From contig JBNGIS010017854.1 in the NCBI GenBank assembly GCA_049999725.1, positions 1 to 35,425 on the forward strand: a stretch of 35,425 bases of DNA. Reading direction: 5' to 3'. Under the pieces are notes generated by a model. That model was not told where the DNA came from and made no database searches. It saw only the letters and a program-made list of their open reading frames with translations. Shown here piece after piece: positions 9,785 through 21,100 of the stretch. The stretch's first letter is position 1; the number at the start of each line of letters is the position of its first letter. Made by a program: the position numbers and the translations under genes. Source of the stretch: Haplomitrium mnioides. Lineage: Eukaryota > Marchantiophyta > Haplomitriopsida > Calobryales.

Positions 9785-10760
9785 TTATCCAACTTTGGAC
9801 ATTGCTTCTATAGATGATCTCCACCACAAGTCCAACAACTTGACTATTGGCCAACATAGGAAGGGCAATGCTTTATGTCCACTAGATTTTCCACTTGATT
9901 GCCCTCCAACTCTTTTGTTCTTCTGTTGGGTAGATTGTGAGGTGGATGTCGATAGAGACACAAATTTCAACATTTGTTTTCTGAAAACCAACAATGACTA
10001 CTCTCTTATTTACAAGGTTGAGCTAACAATGTAAAAACAATGGCTAAAATAGGATCAAAATCCATGAGAGTGGTGGCATCCCTCACTCTCCTCCTCAAAT
10101 TGATATCAAGAATGGCATACCAAAACTAGACAGCTTGGGCCTCTATCACGCCCTTTGTGACATTGATGAGTCTTCTCATCTTTGTGCTTGCTTCCCTCAA
10201 ACTCTATCCAGCCTTGCATTAGAACTCTTGAAGACTCTTCAACTTGTCAGTTCTCACTCTATAGTTGTTATATCTCAACAACTCAAAAAACTCTACTATA
10301 GGGTTAAACATTAAAATGCCTCCACTCTCTGTTGCACTAACTGGAATGGGTGGTCAAGGCACCCCTTCCCTATGAAGCACCAATATTATCACTAGTATCA
10401 CTAGAAGTTGCAATATGGGTAGTAGGGTAATGGGCACTCACCCTTTCACCATAAGTGATTGAGACGTAATTGGGTGACTAATACTATCTCTATTCCTCAA
10501 TCTTAGTCAAATAGGCTTGGTAGAATTCATGATATTTGTCCATTGGTGGTCTTTTCCAAGTGCCAAAAAAAATCTTTCCATGTTGTGAAAGGTGCAAAAA
10601 GAGTGACATTCTGTAGTGTTTGCAGATCACACCACTTATTAAACTCTTGGATGAATCATCTACATCAATAGTACCTACTAAACTAGATCATATTTTTGGT
10701 TCTTTTGTAGCCCATGCCTCTCATCTATATCTCAAGATAAAGGGGAATTTATGTGAGTGC
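9785..10760 (-). pseudogene. G2 gag-like remnant
   Basis: Matches G1 3200-4110 throughout, including the Ser/Thr/Gln linker (VSKFASLSTSTSQST here, VSKFASPATSTSQST in G1). It is broken by many stops and shifts. The comparison with G1 is useful because the copies have different stops at sites where the other keeps the sense codon (see the TAG finding). Confidence 0.6.
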
Positions 10761-10865
10761 TCGGAAGAGTTTCCTTATTTTTGTTCAAAAAATGGTCACT
10801 TACAAGCTAATCGATCATTCTTAGTACAAGTAGAAATTGTGTCCCATTTTGACTGGAAACTTATT

Positions 10866-10915
10866 TACACCTTCTACTTTGAACTAGGAATAAGCTATTC
10901 AAAACATGAACCATT
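10866..10915 (+). repeat. T2 left terminal inverted repeat (degenerate)
   Basis: CTACTTTGAACTAGGAATAA followed by GCTATTCAAAACATGAACC, aligned to the T1 left end GCTTTGAACCAAGAACAAGCTA with several changes. The outermost bases are not conserved, so the boundary is approximate. Confidence 0.6.
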
Positions 10916-11798
10916 TTTTTGTGTGAAGAAAACAACATTTTCATTTTCAAAAAACAGAAAAAATGATGGTATTTTCCAAAAAAAAAATTATACACATTTT
11001 TAATTGAACTTTTGCAATTTCAACAAGCTTTTTTGATCGAAAAAAAAAAAAAAAATGTAAAATTGAATGAAATTCTTAGTTTTTTGTGAAAATTTTGAAA
11101 AACCCTAAGTTAATCAAAAGTTCAAAAATTGTGTTTTGTTGTTATAAAAACTTGGAATTTGGATTGAAAACATTTTAAAACTATAAATTTCAAGAAATTG
11201 TAAAAATTAAGTTATTTTAAAATAAAAGTTCTAGTATAGACTTCATGTGCATATAGACATGTTGCCAATACAAACTCATTGTTTGAAAAATAAATAGAAA
11301 AATTGGAGCAAAACCTGAATGGGCTAGGAATTAGTAGAACCGGTTTAGAGTCGGAAGGTACAAAAGCTTCATAAACCAAATCTTGCGAGAAACTTCATAG
11401 CTCTATTTTGAAGTCCAAGCGAGAAATGGGCTTTCAATTCTACTTCAAAAATCCATGCACACAAAGGTTAAGTAGTCATGTTTTACAAGGGTCCAACAAT
11501 TCAAAAGAGCATAAAATTCATAGTTCTATATGCGCAAAGGAGTGAGTAGTCAAAATAAAAAAGGCTAGAGCAACACAAGCAAGTAATGGTTTTAAAAATT
11601 CGTATGAGAGTCTAACTGTGCACATGGTTTTTAGTTTTGAATCAAAGTCCCTGCACACAAAGGGTTTTGAGTTCTACATTAAAGTATATACGCGTATAGG
11701 AAGAATGTCAAGTAAGAAATAATATAGCAATATTTTGGATCACAAAGGGTTTGAAAAAAAATGAAGATTACTATTTTTGTATTAATTGCATTCATAGA
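10866..11798 (+). mobile_element. T2 segment 1: left arm
   Basis: Left (D-side) arm of transposon T2, matching T1 from 16502 on. It has a decayed terminal repeat at the left end (TTCTACTTTGAACTAGG at 10872-10888), then poly-A/T-rich sequence with the shared TTTCAACAAGC, then scattered palindrome cores (11230-11690). It is interrupted at 11799 by an LTR retroelement and resumes at about 14286. No gene in this part. Confidence 0.7.
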
Positions 11799-12641
11799 TG
11801 TCACGCCCTTTCTTCGGTTCTTAACTCCCAAAGATGCCACTTTGGAAAGAGAGGGTGACAATGTGGTCATAGGTCCTTTTATGAGATGGCCCCAGATTCC
11901 AAATTATCACTTTCAGGTCTTAGCGAACTTGAGCTTTGCTTTGCATGCCTATTAGCTTATCGACAATCACCCCAACAAACTAACCCGCACACTTCTACTC
12001 ACAACCACCCAGCACACAGCCTTTTACTACTCAATACTTTACAACTAACAAAGGCTTCTTGCTTATAATATAAGCTCAAGACGCAAAATGTACAATACCA
12101 AGAGGACAGTGACTACAGTTCTGTCCCGCTATGAGTTTTTTCCTTTGGTCATAACAAATTGCAATTCTAGTCAATTACAAATCTAAAGTATACTTCTGCT
12201 AATCTAAGAATCGACATGGCTAGCTACTATAGCACTCACACTCTACACTTCACCATAAGTCCATCTATTCTGAGGGACCTCAATGATATATGTACACGCG
12301 CCATACAACAGAAATCGCCAAGCACCAACAACAGATCAACACTCCCACATCACCCAACCCACACACCATATCTAGATAGTTTTCCCACCTCCATTGCTAG
12401 AGGGTCTTGGATTTACTTCCAAAAGATCGGAAGAGGTCATATTAACTTCCCCCTCAGGAAGAGAGTCCTCTCGACTGCTGGCCAACCCACTCCACTCAGA
12501 ACTTCGGTTGGATCTTCCACAAAATGTGCGGGCACTAACGCGACCACTCCTCTCTTAGCTCCACTTGAATGTTTAAACCGGTGGTGCCCTCCAAGTGTTC
12601 TTAAGATTGATGCTCCTGCGCAAACCAACACTGAGATGACA

Positions 12642-12741
12642 NNNNNNNNNNNNNNNNNNNNNNNNNNNNNNNNNNNNNNNNNNNNNNNNNNNNNNNNNNN
12701 NNNNNNNNNNNNNNNNNNNNNNNNNNNNNNNNNNNNNNNNN
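12642..12741. other. Assembly gap, 100 N
   Basis: Exactly 100 N, the usual placeholder for a gap of unknown size, followed at once by sixteen C (12742-12757). Open frames drawn across it are artefacts. Confidence 0.97.
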
Positions 12742-13254
12742 CCCCCCCCCCCCCCCCACTTGGCTGCCTCTCACGAATTCCAAGCCGAAGGAATCCTTTT
12801 CTGTTTCAAGTATCGATCCATCTCTGAATGCTGGCCCGCCTTCAAGAATGAGTACACATGGATTGCCTGAGCCTCTAGAGCTTCTTGCCCAACAATTCTC
12901 AGCACCTGTCCAGTCCACCTCCACCCTTGATAGCCCTCTCGCATGAGTTCACTTGCTTCAAGTGAAACGTCGCTAGAATTCCCTCCCCTATCCCTTGCTG
13001 CGTTCCTTGTACAAGATAATCAACCCTTCACATGTTGAAGCAAGACAATCCATACTCCTTTCTCATTTCCCTCCAATCTTGGCTTTCCATCTCGACCCTT
13101 TCTTGGTCGTTCTTGTTTTTGCATCTCATAGTAGTAAGGAGGGCCATGCCTGTTCACAATAATTTGGTGGTACTTTCTTGGCTCTTGAGTGTAACTACTT
13201 CTTGATGCGATGATACCTGTCCTGAGGATGCCAAAGATCAGCCATATCCGGTGA

Positions 13255-13560
13255 AGACAAACTCGGCGCAGATCAGAAAGAATGACCCGATAAAGATGGG
13301 ATCAGCGCAAGTCTGAATAGTTGATTTGACAAAGGTAAGCTCGGCACAGATCCTAAAGGCTGATCCGATGAAGACAAACTTGGCATAGATCAGAAAGAAT
13401 GATCTGACAAAGGTAAGCTCGACGCAGATATGAAAGGATCACTTGATGAAGATGGGAGTGGTGCAAGTCCGAACAGTTGATCTGATAGAGGTAAGCTTGG
13501 CGCAGATCCAAAAGAATGACCCAATGAAGATGGGATCGACGTGAGTCCAAATAGTTGAAA
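13255..13560. repeat. Degenerate tandem repeat in the long LTR
   Basis: Repeating phrases of the type GGCGCAGATCAGAAAGAATG, then GATGAAGATGGGA and GGTAAGCTCGG, in units of roughly 60 bp alternating between two sub-types. An ORF here (13353-13550 minus) is a by-product of the repeat. Confidence 0.7.
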
Positions 13561-13899
13561 GTAGATCTCGATCCTCGACGCAGACCCTAATTAGCATCGA
13601 TAGCTCCGATGGTCAACTCTGATGATCAACTTTGATGATTGACTTCTTCTAATAGAGCACCGCCCACTGCCGTCTTCCAAGTGGAAGTTGGATGCCGCGC
13701 CCGACCAAAGGATCAGACCAAGGACAATCAACTCCAAAGTTTGACCCAACCCAAAAAAAACAAACAACCCCGATGAAAGAAAAACTTTGGAAGACTATAA
13801 ACCTATCGGGATCTTGCTCAAAACCCATCAGCATCCGATGAGTGTGTGCATCCTCCGACCCCCCTCTGGTGTTATCACTGCCTTTTGAGGATCGTCACA

Positions 13900-13920
13900 T
13901 TCTTCTTTCTTCCTCATTCC
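13900..13920 (-). promoter_or_regulatory. Polypurine tract of the LTR retroelement
   Basis: Minus strand GAATGAGGAAGAAAGAAGAA, ending next to TGTGACG. This is the expected primer site for second-strand synthesis and fixes the orientation of the element and the start of its 3' LTR. Confidence 0.65.
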
Positions 13921-14285
13921 TTCAGATTCCGATTGTGCTGGGAGCATCTGCCCTTCTTCTTGCCATGGAGTCTTGCTACTACTCCGATTAATCAAGAATA
14001 AAAGACATAGCTCTCCGCCATGCCTTAAGCTTCTCTTCTATTTTCGGGTTGTTGATTCTAGTCGGCTCTTCCAATTTTTTGCCTCTTGGCCTCGAATCCT
14101 CTCTTCTCGAGATCTCTTGCCCTTAGCCTCCTTGCAAGTCCCTTGGTAATAGCTCCAGACAATGTCACATCCTTCCATCATCCAAGTCCTGATTTTTGTA
14201 TTCCAATGCCCGTTTGACTGGGTAGTTGAAAAATCCCTTCCCGAGATCACCGATATTGGATACTTCGATGCCTTAGGAGTATTTT
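13921..14285 (-). pseudogene. 3' internal remnant of the LTR retroelement
   Basis: Short stretch upstream of the polypurine tract, with an open frame on the minus strand (14250-14038) rich in Lys, Arg and Glu. It could be the tail of a polyprotein, but no domain is recognisable. The sequence changes abruptly to AT-rich T2 at about 14286. Confidence 0.35.
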
Positions 14286-14575
14286 AACACCTAAAAGCAG
14301 AGAAATACTCCAATGTTGTTTCCAAAACTTTTAAAAAATTCATTAGTGCCTCACTTTACCATCTAACAATAGATGATAAGAATTAATTAGCAATGATTTA
14401 TACTGAAAATTTCATGTGAGCATATAAATTTGTCTCAACAACAAGAAATTTCTTGAATAAAAATGCTCATATACTTTATAAAGTACATAAACTTAAACTA
14501 CAACACAAGTTGAAAGCACATTATAAACAATAGAGTAGAGAAACATTTATTTCAAAAATAGAATCATAAATGGCT

Positions 14576-15617
14576 TCAATCATTAGTCTCCACTTCTTCG
14601 GATTGAGCTTCAAACGATTTATTAAGATTCTCATTGTCTTTCTCGATGTTGATCAGGTTGGTTGATTCTACTTCAAACACTTGAGGACTCATGGTTTTTG
14701 TTTTCATATTCAAATAGATTTGATTTGATGGTAGCTAGATTTTTTTTCCTCAATTGGTTTTTTAGTATAAGAACATAATCAAAATAGAGAATCGAAATGT
14801 ATGTTGCATCAAGTATATTAATATGTAATTTGGATTTGCATTTTCCTTTTGTGGATGTTTTTCTCTCTAGAAAGTATTGTCCAAAAAACACAACCTCAAC
14901 CTCACAACCAAACCATTGAACACATACTTGTTTTGGGTTTGGAGGTTCCTCCTCATCAAATGACAAAACTTTGAAAGCTTGTGCAAACCAAAATGGTGTG
15001 CATTCTTGAGACTTTGCAACCTATGGAATCCATCATTCCCTATGAAAAATGTTCATTTGAAGGCTCTTCTAGACACAATGGTACTAGTAGAGAGAGTAAA
15101 TTGATTGTGAAGGTTGTAATCTTTTCTTGGTGTTACTCATTGTAATATGATCTCTTGATTCTCTATGCTTTGTCAAAAGCACATTTCTCTTACAACTCTA
15201 GAGAAATTTTTCTTGTGCAACAACAATCAATTTTTTGGCAAAAACAAATTCTTCTCAATTTAAAAATTAATATCAAATCAAGATTTTTCTTTATAAAGCT
15301 CTCGTCATGATGAAATTTTGATAAAGAATTGCTATATAAAGTATTTATGTGTTTGATTTTTTACCCAAGTTAAAAACTCTTATGCTTGGTTTATTGATTG
15401 GGTCCATATGCAAATCCAGCCATTGGAGACAAAGCATTGTCTTCAAGATCTTGTGCATCATTAGAAGTATTTTTAGGTTTTGAAAAATGCTTTTTCAATA
15501 TAGGTAAACAAGTTTGAGTTGTAGGAGAACTTGACCAAGCCGAAGGAGAGTCTAGAAATAAAAGGAAAAAAGAAACTAGAAAGATGAACATAGGCACCAA
15601 TTTATATGCAAACCCTT
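14576..15617 (-). pseudogene. D2: DUF7869-type gene with core deleted
   Basis: Minus-strand copy of D. The N-terminal block (15600-15391) matches T1 21540-21370, sharing the phrases DAQDLEDN (D1: DDQDLQDE) and GFAYG. Sequence 15390-15000 matches the T1 intron 21340-20995. At about 14998 it jumps to the equivalent of T1 18617, so about 2.4 kb holding the whole DUF7869 core is missing. The C-terminal exon (14997-14576) has PPNPKQVCVQWF and ends in EEVETND and TGA. A second deletion near 15560-15618 removed the N-terminal exon. D2 cannot make a transposase. Where D1 has a TGA stop (21522-21524), D2 has TGG. Confidence 0.65.
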
Positions 15618-15696
15618 TTTTTTTCACACCACATACCTATGTGGAAAGAGTTGCGCAAATCATTTTTTAGCAAGAAAATCATTCTTTTGAATTTTA

Positions 15697-15707
15697 TATA
15701 TAAAATA
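15697..15707 (+). promoter_or_regulatory. TATA box of M2
   Basis: TATATAAAATA, 186 bp (from its TATAAAA) before the M2 start codon at 15885. T1 has TATAAAA 185 bp before the M1 start. The shared TTTCTTTCCATTGTCGC follows in both. Confidence 0.65.
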
Positions 15708-15884
15708 AACAACAACACACAATTTCTTTCCATTGTCGCAAGTGTATTTATGAGATTGATTTGTTTCTCTCATGATCAATTTGCAACTACATGCTATTTA
15801 GCTTTATTCTACCTTAGTGTTTTACGTTACCTTTTCTCTATCAATTTTAGACTCTTGCTTTGGTCTATTTTGATACTTGGAAAA

Positions 15885-16244
15885 ATGGTAGTACAAGAAG
15901 CAACTACAAAATTGGCTCAACTGAATTCCTCTTGATATACCAATGTTTTGAAGCTCATAAAGTTTAGACAACTAGCCAAAGAATGGCTAGTTTGTTGTGA
16001 AACAATCAAGAACCCCAAACATCATCACTATTTTTTTTAAGAAGAAGGCAAGAAATTCAATATGGGACTTTTGGTTCAAGTTACAATAGTTTGAGAAGGC
16101 CATAGATCCCACATTTGGCTCCTTGTAGAGTCACAAAAAGGTATTTTTCTTTACAATGCCACCTTTAAGAAAATCTGCCTCAACCAAAGAAAGTTAAGAA
16201 ACCCCTTTAGCTTGGACTTACAAGAGGTGTACACAGGTGGAAAG
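15885..16244 (+). pseudogene. M2 exon 1 (methyltransferase gene of T2)
   Basis: First exon of the T2 copy of M, starting ATG 15885 and ending at a splice donor GTAATT (16245). It aligns with M1 22895-23253 (for example the frame YGTFGSSYN against FGPTGPNYN) but is diverged and has stops and shifts. The rest of the gene begins at 27718, more than 11 kb away, because T1 is inserted in intron 1. The N-terminal region has no domain I recognise. Confidence 0.6.
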
Positions 16245-16269
16245 GTAATTGTTCTTGACTTAACTTTTT

Positions 16270-16470
16270 TTTTGTTGTTGTTTTGAGTCCATGCACGTGT
16301 GGACTTGTGAGTCCTAGCTTGCTTGGACTCACAAGTCCATGCTTGCATAGACTTTTGAGTTCCAACGCGCATTGACTCTTTAGTCATTGCGCACTTGGAC
16401 TAAAGAGTAAGGACTCTTGAGTCCATGCACTCTTGAACCCGTGAGTTATTGTGCCTTTGGACTCATATGT
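16270..16470. repeat. Palindrome array in M2 intron 1
   Basis: About eight degenerate cores of the form GAGTCCATGCACGTGTGGAC or ACAAGTCCATGCTTGCATAG at irregular spacing. The M1 intron 1 (23310-23420) holds the same type of array, so it was present before the copies separated. Confidence 0.75.
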
Positions 16471-16497
16471 ACTTCACTCATTTGTGTTCCATCTTGT

Positions 16498-16501
16498 TAT
16501 G
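16498..16501. repeat. Target site duplication TATG (left)
   Basis: TATG directly before the T1 left end AACAGCCGCT. The same four bases follow the right end at 27646-27649. Removing 16502-27645 plus one TATG restores a continuous M2 intron. Confidence 0.8.
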
Positions 16502-16547
16502 AACAGCCGCTGCTTTGAACCAAGAACAAGCTACTCAGAACATGAAC
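16502..16547 (+). repeat. T1 left terminal inverted repeat
   Basis: AACAGCCGCTGCTTTGAACC, then a second half GCTACTCAG about 10 bp on. The first 21 bases match the inverted right end with one change. T5 starts with a very similar end at 35113. Confidence 0.85.
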
Positions 16548-17397
16548 TTTTTTTTTGGGAAAATTTGTGATTTTTCATATAAAAAACATAAAAAAACGAG
16601 GTTAATTTAAGAAAAAAGTACATGAGTTTTTTGGATTTGTTTTTGGTTGTTTCAACAAGCGTGATAGAACAAAAGTCAATTTTCTTATGCAAAATCAGTC
16701 AATATTACTAGTTTTTATGAAAATATTGGAAAACTCGAATTTGTTTAAAAGCATAAAAATTATAGCAAGTTTTCATTGAAAAATTGCATTTATTATTGAT
16801 TACAATTCTAAGCCTAAAAGTTGAAATACATGTCACAAGAAACTATTTTGAAATATGTTTGGTTGCACAAACTCTAGCCGCACGTAGACATGATGCTCTT
16901 TCAAACTTTTTTGTTGGAAAAATATTACAAAACACAAAGAAAAATCCTAAAGGAACTAGAAGTCAAGGGAATGAGGTTGCAATGGTAAGGACAAAAATAA
17001 AGAAAACGAAACATTGCATGGATTTAGGAGCTTTATTTTATACATCAAGAAAAAAAGGAAGCTTTCACTTTAAGTTGAAAATCCATGCAATCAAAAGTGA
17101 ACGTGGGCTTTCAAAAAGGTTCAGCAATTAAAAATATTTCATAGTTCAACGAAGCATATATAGAAACATATCATAGTTTAGAATCGAAAAGGCAATAGCT
17201 AAGGAGATTGAATTAAGATTGTAAACAAGAAACATGTCCAAGTTTTAATTTTGATTCAACCAAACAAAGATCTCAAGATCTACAAAAGAGTCTATAACTT
17301 GTATACAAACAAAGTTGTAATTGGTAGTTTTTGTATGAAGAAACTTAAGGATTATACATGAGAAGTAGAACTTTTGGAAGGCATGGACTTCCACCCC
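16548..17397. other. T1 left arm, AT-rich subterminal region
   Basis: No gene. It begins with a T-rich run and the phrase GATTTTTCATATAAAAAACA, shared with T0 (inverted) and T5. The block is well conserved between copies even though it does not code, as expected of sequence needed in cis for transposition. Confidence 0.55.
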
Positions 17398-17605
17398 AAA
17401 GTCTATGTGCGCATAGGAATCCAAGCTCAACATGTGAACACTCCACCTCAAAGTCTAGGCACGCTTAGGAATCTAAGCTCAACAAGTGAACACTCCACTC
17501 CAAAGTCTATGCGTGCATAGGAATCCGAACTCACCATATGAACACTCCACCCCAAAGTCTATGCATGCATAGGAATCCGAACTCACCATCTGAACTTTCC
17601 ACAAC
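17398..17605. repeat. T1 left subterminal array, four 52-bp units
   Basis: Units start at 17398, 17450, 17502 and 17554, each AAAGTCTATGNGNGCATAGG, then AATCC and GAACACTCCAC. Each carries a near-palindrome CCTATGCGCGCATAGA. The reverse complement is in T0 at 1014-1240 with the same number of units. One more core is at 17680-17700. Confidence 0.85.
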
Positions 17606-18185
17606 AAAGACTAACAAGAACCTAGGTTTTAGGTTCCGTAGAAGAGTTTTTGTATGTTGTACGTTTTGCTTGCAAATCAAAGTCTATATGCGCATAGGGT
17701 TCACACTTCTTCAACCGAGGATACAGACTGTAAACGTTTTATTTTTTTTGCAACAAACTCTACGTACGCAAAAGATTTTGATTTCTAATTTGGAATCTAA
17801 AAGTAAAAATGGGTACAAAGCTCTTCATTTGAGTCAAACAATGCTAAAGATTTAAATTTTCACAACAAAGTCTTAAAAAGAAAAAAAAATTAAGTCAATT
17901 TCGACATATGCTTCAGCAAGATAATAACCTTAAAAGTTGAAAGCAAATTACTTATATTTTGAAGATGAAAATATTTCTGCAAAGAAAATAAAAATATTAA
18001 CTATAAATTAAAGTTTCATTTACAGATAACAATATTCAACTTGGAATGATTTACAGTCACAAGTTCAAGTTGGCAAAAAATCCAACAAGTTGCTAAAAAT
18101 GATTTTCAAGTGTTTTTGGAAATGATCATCTTAAATTACACCAGATTTGCAAATACAAAATATAGAACAAAATTCTTGAAGGACT

Positions 18186-21100
18186 TTAGTCGCTGGTCTT
18201 GATTTCTTTGGATTCAGCTTCATCAAATTCATCAAAATTTGCTTGATCTGTTTTAGTTGTAATGACATTGATTGAATCTCTTTGAAACATTTCAGGATTG
18301 AGGGTTTTTTTTTATCTTTCATACTCAAATAGATTTGCTTTAATGGTAGCTAGAGTGCTTTTCTTCAATTTGGTTTTTTGGATGAGACAAAAATCAAATG
18401 ATAGAATTGTGTATTGTGTCAAATCAAGTATATCAATATATAACTTGGATTTGCATTTCCCTTTTGTTGCTACTATTTGTTTTTGGAAGTATTGACCAAA
18501 AAATGCATCTTCAGCCAAACAAGCAAACCATTGAACTCATACTTGTTTTGGATTTGGCAAATATTTCTCATCAAATGAAAAAACTTTGAGAACTTTGGCA
18601 ATCCAAAATGGTTTGCTCATCTTCTAGCTTTCAAATCTTGTAGATTGCCAAATTTATACTTGCAGCGAGTATTGTGCGAAAGAGTTCCTTCTCGCGGCCT
18701 AGGTGCTCCATCATGGATTGCTCGACGTGTAGAAAGTATTTGCTATATCAGAGTATCTTCTTTTGTTTGTTGAGCATGAAGCTGATAATTTAGACAAACA
18801 TTTTGAAAATTATTACAAGTGTTTGACTATTATAAAGGTGGAAAGGTAAATTATGCCTTGAGTGGTCATCTTTTTTTCTCAAGGATGTAACCCACAATCT
18901 CTTGTTGGGCAAGAAAAAAGTCATTCCACCATTGAATATCAAAATTTGTAAAGAACTTGTAGCAGTTCTCACTTATGTTGTCCCTTATTAAAAATACCAC
19001 TTTCTGGCATCCAATTCTCTTTCTTCCTTTTGAGATCGTTTGATATTAGAATATGTCTTGAGAGGAATCAACATTGAACTTAAAATTTTTTTGTCCACTT
19101 CAAGTAGGCACTTGAGTTGACAAATACCATCTACAGGTAGCCAAAATTCATATGTTGAAAATTGTTTGCTACAAATCTTTGCTTTGGAATCATTTAATTG
19201 GAACTTGAATTGTTGATTAAAAGTAATATCATCTATCCTTTGAACTAGAGAAGGACTTTGCTGTAGAAACACTTTAAAATCCCAAATTTCCAACAAAAGA
19301 GTCACATGAGGTTTAGGATTATAGGATAATTGAAGCACCTCGCTTAGACTGGTGATCATGAAAGCTTTGACATGTTTTAAACATTTCAAAAATCTGTTGA
19401 ACATTTGATCAATTTGATCATGAGTATAGCCAACCATGAGAAATCCCACCTTGATTTTTCGAAAAACATTCTTGGCAATAAGGAGACTAAGATATCCAAA
19501 CATAATAGAATTCTTATTCTTTCGTGTCGTATTGTCTAACTGAAGATACAAAGTTGGAGGCAATGGGCTTTTAAAGTCACATAATATTTTGTTGAGCACA
19601 ATAACTATCAAATTGAAATCACTTCTCAAGTTTCTGTACGTTAAGAAGACCTTCGAAGAAAGAGCATGATTGAATATTAATGCACCAACAACATGCACAT
19701 CCACCAAACAATCTTTATCAATGTTTTTTGGTGGCAATGGCTAGTGTGGAATAGTAGTTTTCTTCTGATCCATTCCATCAATGACAATTCCCAAGTACTT
19801 TTGACCATCGGCATAACATTTTCTTTGATGGTTTGCAAGTTTTGATCTTTCTTTCATTTGTTGGTCATGGTGAAGAAACAATTGACGACTATATTTGATT
19901 GCATCAATCCAAAGCATGAAGGACATAAAATTAGTTCATTAAAACATATGTCGATACTTGTAGCTTCAAAACACAACCTTATGTGTAAATAATATTCAAG
20001 GCATCTTCAACAAATGTTTGATTTTTTTGAAACAAAAACACTTTGTAAAAGATAAAAAATAAACTTTAGGCAATTTGAAAAAAGGAAAATATATTTCGAA
20101 AAGAAAAAAACAAGATTTGCAAGCAAACGTTACCAGATCACATCCTCTGAGCATTTAGGATGAGTGGAGACTTCAATTGATCGTATGTGCATATAGAACC
20201 AATACAACAACATCAATATCATGGCTTGTTGTGAATGTTGTCGCGACTAGTTTTAAAAGAATCAAGAACAAATTCTATGCGTGCATAGGATTTGCGAACA
20301 ACAAAAACAATTTTTTTTACAACAACTCTTCATTAAAAGGAACAAAAACAAAACTTGTTGCAAGGCTAAGGTCACAACAACAATCAAATTCATTTTCTGG
20401 CTTTATTTGATTGCAGACAAGGTGAAAATTGAAATATAAAAACAACAAAGTCTATGCGAGCATAGAATCTCTTCTCACAACTCAACTTGCTAAGAATTAT
20501 TCAACTCCAATCTTCTTTGCTAAATAACTTCAAAAAAATATATCTTTTAGCTATAAGTTGAGAAAACATAACATCTCTAGAACTAAGTTTTGAGTATAGA
20601 AAAAACTATGGATTAGCCAAAGGTGTCAAAAGAGAAGAAAGTTTGTTACCTTTGTCGAACTCCAAGACAGATTTTTCTCGCAAAGATTTTATTTCTTTGC
20701 ATGTTTCACAAACAACAAATCTATTGCGTTTTGGAATTTTTACATTTGGAAAATAAGTTCTCCAATGTTTTGTAAAACCTGAGAAACTGATAATACAATG
20801 GGGATCTTTTTCTTTCAAATAAGTTGTGTAGTAGTCATAAACTTCCCATTTTGTTAAATTATCAAGCAAGTTATACACTTCATGAGTGGGCATTCTCTTG
20901 CAATGTCATTAGAAAAACTTGTCCATCCACTTATGAACAAAACTTCCTTTAGCAAAGAGTTCTCTTTTTCTAAAAATACCTCTAGGATATGCATTTTTGA
21001 GATTTTGAATCCTTTGAATTCTATCATTCCCTACTGCTTATATTAATTTGAAGGCTCTTTTATAGACAAAGGTACCGCCAGACAATGTAAATTGATTTTC

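Larger units (their letters stand above)
8154..10865 (-). mobile_element. G2: second gypsy-like copy with C5-methyltransferase, inverted
   Basis: Colinear with G1 on the opposite strand: gag (10760 down to 9785), zinc knuckle region near 9700, protease tail and linker (9480-9000), methyltransferase (8960-8215). It lacks the protease active-site segment and everything after the methyltransferase. Its upstream end is cut by the T2 terminus at 10866, so T2 inserted just upstream of gag. G1 and G2 lie tail to tail. Confidence 0.7.
11799..13899 (-). repeat. Long LTR (about 2.1 kb) with internal gap
   Basis: On the minus strand it begins TGTGACGATCC directly after the purine tract and ends GGGCGTGACA, giving the TGT...ACA termini usual for LTRs. 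A TATA-like CTTATATTATAAGC lies at about 12066-12079, some 270 bp before the LTR end, consistent with a long U3. It contains a tandem repeat (13255-13560), a C16 run and a 100-N gap, so its true length is unknown. Confidence 0.55.
11799..14285 (-). mobile_element. 5'-truncated LTR retroelement inside T2
   Basis: A GC-richer insert, unlike the AT-rich T2 around it. Read on the minus strand it has about 380 bp of internal 3' sequence (14285-13921), a classical polypurine tract (13920-13900), then an LTR from 13899 to 11799. Only one LTR and no pol genes are present. The left flank before 11799 is ATAGA, but the matching duplication cannot be checked because the other LTR is missing. Confidence 0.6.
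14286..16497 (+). mobile_element. T2 segment 2: D2 gene and first exon of M2
   Basis: Middle of T2. It holds the end and the beginning of the D gene with two internal deletions, the conserved divergent promoter, exon 1 of the methyltransferase gene and part of its first intron with palindromes. T1 is inserted after 16497, and T2 resumes at 27646. Confidence 0.8.

Noticed and set aside
12216-12924. Open frames crossing the N gap on both strands
   Set aside because: The frame is kept only through 100 placeholder N of unknown true length; flanks show no domain and lie in an LTR.
11799-14200. Direct LTR pair from TGTCACGCCC (11799) and TGTCACATCC (14164)
   Set aside because: Only the first six bases agree; the polypurine tract and TGTGACG on the minus strand explain the region better.
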